Origin: Methylocapsa sp. | GTDB taxonomy: Bacteria > Pseudomonadota > Alphaproteobacteria > Rhizobiales > Beijerinckiaceae | Direction of reading: 5' to 3' | Length of the DNA: 8,585 nucleotides | Assembly: GCA_003162995.1 (NCBI GenBank) | Contig: PLUZ01000156.1 | Location: 1-8,585 of the forward strand | Shown: piece after piece, positions 5,577 to 8,585 of the stretch | Layout of the letters: every line of letters begins with the position of its first letter | Numbering within the stretch: the first letter of the stretch is position 1 | The notes under the pieces: model-generated | The model's database searches: none | The model's input: the letters and a program-made list of their open reading frames with translations, nothing else | What the model was told of the DNA's origin: nothing | Made by a program: the position numbers and the translations under genes

Positions 5577-5623
5577 GTGCATGATCCCGAAAAGTTGCAG
5601 ACTTTCCGGATAAGATCGTGCAC
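5577..5623. repeat. RIME-like intergenic palindrome, copy B
   Basis: Outer arms GTGCATGATC (5577-5586) and GATCGTGCAC (5614-5623) pair with one wobble. Inner arms CCGAAAAGT (5588-5596) and ACTTTCCGG (5602-5610) pair with one mismatch around TGCAG. It is the fuller version of the copy at 3419-3452 and conforms to the GCATGATCCCGAAAAG...GATC-TGC type common between genes of Rhizobiales. It occupies most of the TPR-ispE gap and may act as an mRNA-stabilising structure or be a passive mobile repeat. Confidence 0.75.
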
Positions 5624-5654
5624 CAAAACCAACGGACTTTGACCGCGGTTCTCC

Positions 5655-6530
5655 TTGCCCCATATCCTCACCGAACGCGCGCCAGCAAAAGTCAATCTGA
5701 CCCTGCATGTCATCGGCCGCCGCGCCGATGGTTTTCACGCGCTTGAAAGTCTGGTCGCTTTTTCGCGCGGCGGCGACACGCTCACCTTGAATGGCGGCAA
5801 GCCTCTCGGTCTTTCGATCGAGGGTCCGGCGGCGGCCGCCTCGGGCCGCGTTGACGACAATCTGGTTTTGCGAGCGGCAGCGCATTTCGCCAAACGTTTC
5901 CCCGGTGCGAAACTCGGCGCCTTCCATCTTGTCAAACGGTTGCCCGTGGCGGCGGGCCTCGGCGGCGGATCATCGGATGCGGCGGCGGCGTTGCGGCTGC
6001 TTGCCCGCGCCAATGCGGTTGCGCTTGACGACCTGCTTCTCTTCGACGCTGCGAAGGCGACCGGCGCCGACGTTCCGGTGTGTCTGATGAGCCGCGCGCG
6101 GATGATGCGGGGCATCGGCGATGAGCTAGGCCCTCTCCTCGCGCTGCCGCCGCTCATCGGCCTTCTGATCAACCCGGGCGAGCCCGTCGAGACAAAGGCG
6201 GTTTTCGCGCGCATGAAGATCGCGCCTGGCGAGGCAAGTGGCTTCGGCGGCCACCCCGAGCTTTATCCCAACATGCCGGCGGAAGCCTTGGCTGCGGCCC
6301 TGCGCAAGGGCCGCAACGACATGGAGTCGGCGGCATGTCTGCTTGCCCCAGTCATCGGCGATGTCCTTGCGGTGCTTGCCGCAGCACCCGGGTGCCGCCT
6401 CGCCCGCATGTCGGGTTCCGGCGCCACATGTTTCGCGCTCTTCAAGGATTGCCGCACGGCGGCTCGCGCCAAAAAAGCGATCCTCCGCACGCATCCCTCC
6501 TGGTGGGCGAAGGTATGCGTTTTGAGCTGA
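5655..6530 (+). CDS. ispE: 4-diphosphocytidyl-2-C-methyl-D-erythritol kinase
   Basis: A 291-residue cytosolic GHMP kinase that phosphorylates the 2-hydroxyl of CDP-methylerythritol with ATP, the fourth step of the MEP isoprenoid pathway. N-terminal APAKVNLTLHV (residues 10-20) carries the expected catalytic lysine K12. The ATP-binding glycine-rich loop is LPVAAGLGGGSSDAAAA (96-112). GADVPV (137-142) supplies the catalytic aspartate D139. The C-terminal GHMP motif is MSGSGATCF (252-260). Length is normal and all key residues are present. The start is TTG at 5655; a stop codon (TGA at 5640-5642) lies just upstream in this frame and no ATG or GTG fits before the conserved TERAPAKVNL, so the TTG is nearly forced. 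No good Shine-Dalgarno is visible, suggesting weak initiation. It lies 122 bases after the TPR gene, with a RIME-like palindrome between them. Its product feeds the isoprenoid pool used by the IspB enzyme encoded upstream. Confidence 0.95.
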   Translation: MPHILTERAPAKVNLTLHVIGRRADGFHALESLVAFSRGGDTLTLNGGKPLGLSIEGPAAAASGRVDDNLVLRAAAHFAKRFPGAKLGAFHLVKRLPVAAGLGGGSSDAAAALRLLARANAVALDDLLLFDAAKATGADVPVCLMSRARMMRGIGDELGPLLALPPLIGLLINPGEPVETKAVFARMKIAPGEASGFGGHPELYPNMPAEALAAALRKGRNDMESAACLLAPVIGDVLAVLAAAPGCRLARMSGSGATCFALFKDCRTAARAKKAILRTHPSWWAKVCVLS

Positions 6531-6924
6531 GGCAAGGGGGTAGAGAACGGCCGCTTCAAGGGAAGTGACCGGGCACTTCATGCCTCGGATGGAAATCAGT
6601 AATGGCCGGTAAGCCGTCATTCGCGCAAGCTGTCAGAATGAGCCAGTGCGGCAAAAGCGGTCCTTTCAATTAGACTCCTCAAGCATTTGTTTCAAATTTG
6701 CGGGTGATGCTCTTGCGCGGCGCACTTATCCCATCAACCGCGGGCTCAAGACGAATTGTCGTCTCAATGCAATTTTTCCGTGGTCTTTTACGCCGCTGCC
6801 CGCCTGTCCGGAACGGCATTCCAGGGGAACCCGTCCGAGTGGCGTTAGAGCCGTCCTTGGGAAACATCTCCCGCCGCTCGATCGCTTCGCGGGTCATGCA
6901 CGCTTGCCAAAAAGGTAAACGATC
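6531..6924. other. Intergenic region between ispE and the MFS gene
   Basis: A 394-base stretch without a credible gene. Short frames (6646-6918, 6698-6928) have no recognised motif and run into the MFS start. Visible structures are a GAAGTG/CACTTC hairpin (6562-6579, 6-base loop), an AGACGA/TCGTCT hairpin (6749-6764, loop ATTG), and ATTTG/CAAAT arms around TTT near 6688-6700. None has a U-tract, so ispE has no clear intrinsic terminator. The MFS promoter presumably lies here, but I could not align a convincing -35/-10 pair. Confidence 0.55.
6749..6764. promoter_or_regulatory. Short inverted repeat upstream of the MFS gene
   Basis: AGACGA and TCGTCT are perfect 6-bp arms around ATTG, about 160 bases before the MFS start. 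It could be an operator half-site pair or an RNA hairpin. At this length it could also be chance. Confidence 0.25.
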
Positions 6925-8403
6925 ATGAGCGTCAGCGCTCCTGCCGCGCCAGAACAAAAAGCGTCATCAGGCGGACGATCGGTACAAACTTATATCGACG
7001 AGACTCCAATCTGGGCGGATGGAACGGCCCTCCAGTCGACGCCAATGACCGCAATGCAATGGCGTATCTGGACGCTCGCCGCGGCGGGCAAATTTTTCGA
7101 AGGTCTCGTCGTCTTCATGACCGGCGTCGCCATGCCGCTTATCGCGGAAGAATTCGATATTTCGCAAATGCAGCACGGCATGGTCGGAGCGGCGAGCCTG
7201 TTTGGCATCCTGGTCGGCGCCATCGGCCTCGGCGGGCTATCGGATTATTTCGGCCGCAAGGTCATGTTTATTGTGGAAATGATCATTTTTATGATCTTCC
7301 TTTTGCTGCTCGTGGCGAGCCCCAGCTATTTCTGGCTCGTCGTCTTCCTGTTCGGCCTCGGTGTTGCGCTTGGATGCGATTATCCGACCGCCCATTTGAT
7401 CATTTCGGAAAGCATAGCGAGCCGGATGCGTGGACGCCTCGTGCTCGGTGCGTTCGGCTTCCAGGCCTTGGGCGCGTTGACCGGGACGGTCGTTGGCTAT
7501 CTCGTGCTCAAAAACGTTCCCGAGATCGGTGCCTGGCGCTGGATGTATGCAACGGCCATCATTCCAGCCTTGATCGTCACCATCGGCCGCTTTTCGATCC
7601 CTGAGAGCGCACACTGGCTGCTTGTCAGGGGCCGGCATAAAGACGCGCAGGCTCAAATCGCGCGGCTCCTCGCGCGCAAGCCACCCTATCCCAATCATGT
7701 GGAACTCGCACAGCCTGTCGCTTCCAAGCCGGCGCGAAACATTGCGGCGCTGTTCAACAAAGCCAATCTGCGCGCCACGATCCTTGCCTCTGTTCCATGG
7801 TTTCTTCAGGATCTCGGCACCTATGGCATTGGCATTTTTACGCCGACGATCCTCGCCGCTACGCTCGGCCATAAAACGGCTCACGCGCGAAACCTTGCCG
7901 ACCTCATCGACAACGACGTCCTGGCGGCCAAGGGCGCCGGGTTCATCGATCTTTTGTTGATCGTCGGTATTGTCTGCGCCATTCTTTTCGTGGACAAGGC
8001 CGGCAGCATCCGGCTGCAGATCCTGGGCTTCATTGGCTGCGCCGCAGGTCTGGCGATCGCCGCCTCTTCCACTTACGTCACCGGCGGCAACCAGCTCCTT
8101 CTCATCTTCGCCGGATTCATGCTGTTCAACTTCATGACGAACCTGGGACCGAACGCGCAGACCTACCTCCTCGCCGGCGAGGTTTTTCCAACGCGCGTTC
8201 GCGGCATGGGCGCAGGCTTCGCCGCAGCCTTCGCAAAGATCGGCGCTGTCGCGACGGCTTTTCTGTTCCCAATTCTGCTGGTCGATATCGGTACCCAAGC
8301 GCTTCTTTACATCCTCGTCGGGACGTCGCTGCTTGGCGCCATTATCACCTGGCTGTTCCGCATCGATACCACCGGCGTGAGCCTGGAGCAGATTGGGAAT
8401 TGA
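6925..8403 (+). CDS. Major facilitator superfamily transporter, sugar/phosphate-porter-like
   Basis: A 492-residue inner-membrane carrier with about 12 predicted transmembrane helices and a long cytoplasmic N-terminus of about 48 residues. MFS motif A is present as GGLSDYFGRK (residues 103-112) between helices 2 and 3. GCDYP (150-154) in helix 4 resembles the GGDYP of phosphate:H+ symporters. IPESAHWLLVRGR (225-237) matches the PES-x-WL of sugar porters at the start of the central loop. NLGPN (406-410) followed by GEVFPTRVRGMG (418-429) again resembles the phosphate symporter group. Acidic D152 and D296 are candidate proton or substrate residues. The substrate cannot be named; organic acids, sugars and phosphate all remain possible. 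The ATG at 6925 has AAAGG nine bases upstream. It is separated from ispE by 394 bases and probably transcribed on its own. The gene is full length with normal codon use. Confidence 0.85.
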   Translation: MSVSAPAAPEQKASSGGRSVQTYIDETPIWADGTALQSTPMTAMQWRIWTLAAAGKFFEGLVVFMTGVAMPLIAEEFDISQMQHGMVGAASLFGILVGAIGLGGLSDYFGRKVMFIVEMIIFMIFLLLLVASPSYFWLVVFLFGLGVALGCDYPTAHLIISESIASRMRGRLVLGAFGFQALGALTGTVVGYLVLKNVPEIGAWRWMYATAIIPALIVTIGRFSIPESAHWLLVRGRHKDAQAQIARLLARKPPYPNHVELAQPVASKPARNIAALFNKANLRATILASVPWFLQDLGTYGIGIFTPTILAATLGHKTAHARNLADLIDNDVLAAKGAGFIDLLLIVGIVCAILFVDKAGSIRLQILGFIGCAAGLAIAASSTYVTGGNQLLLIFAGFMLFNFMTNLGPNAQTYLLAGEVFPTRVRGMGAGFAAAFAKIGAVATAFLFPILLVDIGTQALLYILVGTSLLGAIITWLFRIDTTGVSLEQIGN

Positions 8404-8585
8404 CCCGCCGGCGAGATGCTGGAGCATGGGCCCCAAACCCCGCCTCGGATTCCTATGGAAACGTAGAGCACGGAAGCGTTCGAAGAACCCGTCGCAAATG
8501 ACGAGGCTTCGGATTCTGGCCTAGCTTAATCCTATCGCAGAATTTCGCTCGCCCCAAATCCCCGCGCCGCACTTCGCGCCGCCTT

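Noticed and set aside
6646..6928. Short plus-strand frames between ispE and the MFS gene
   Set aside because: No recognisable domain, weak start context, and they end at or inside the MFS start.
7237..8436. 399-residue minus-strand open frame opposite the MFS gene
   Set aside because: Low-complexity charged composition and no family signature, while the plus strand encodes a clear MFS protein.
8404..8585. Terminator or new gene start after the MFS gene
   Set aside because: Only short arms (for example ATTCTG/CAGAAT at 8513-8543) without a U-tract, and no coding frame with a recognisable beginning.

Overview
This window looks like ordinary chromosomal DNA from an alphaproteobacterium of the Hyphomicrobiales (Rhizobiales). 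A methylotroph-type Beijerinckiaceae relative is a guess, not a demonstrated assignment. The reasons are a GC-rich sequence with strongly GC3-biased codons, proteins whose motifs read like rhizobial orthologues, frequent TTG starts, and two intergenic palindromes of the RIME-like type known from Rhizobiales. I see no insertion sequence, phage gene, CRISPR array, tRNA or rRNA gene.

Layout. Positions 1-279 on the minus strand hold the first codons of a tRNA1(Val)-type methyltransferase (cut by the window edge) and, overlapping it by 8 bases, a small DUF2007 gene. A long divergent intergenic region (280-910) follows. It contains no credible gene but several structured elements: an AT-rich dyad, two perfect 10-bp tandem duplications, a 15-base match to the 16S rRNA 3' end, and a strong hairpin with a third competing arm just before the next gene. 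On the plus strand come ispB (octaprenyl-type diphosphate synthase, 911-1924), a secreted SleB/CwlJ-family cell wall hydrolase (2125-3378), an exported TPR protein (3679-5532), ispE (5655-6530) and an MFS transporter (6925-8403). The last 182 bases (8404-8585) show no gene and no clear terminator.

How the genes fit together. IspE acts in the MEP pathway that makes isoprenoid precursors, and IspB builds the long polyprenyl chain of ubiquinone, so the cluster links early and late isoprenoid synthesis. The TPR protein resembles the gammaproteobacterial LbcA (PA4667) type, which also lies close to ispE. LbcA delivers peptidoglycan hydrolases to the protease CtpA, and here the gene directly upstream encodes a peptidoglycan hydrolase. 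A functional link is an attractive inference but is not shown. The MFS carrier has phosphate/sugar-porter-like motifs and looks functionally separate.

Most coding content is conserved housekeeping. The most unusual material is intergenic: the three-armed repeat before ispB, the AT-rich perfect inverted repeat before the hydrolase, the RIME-like pair flanking the TPR gene, and an intrinsic terminator at the end of the TPR gene that points the wrong way for every gene in view.
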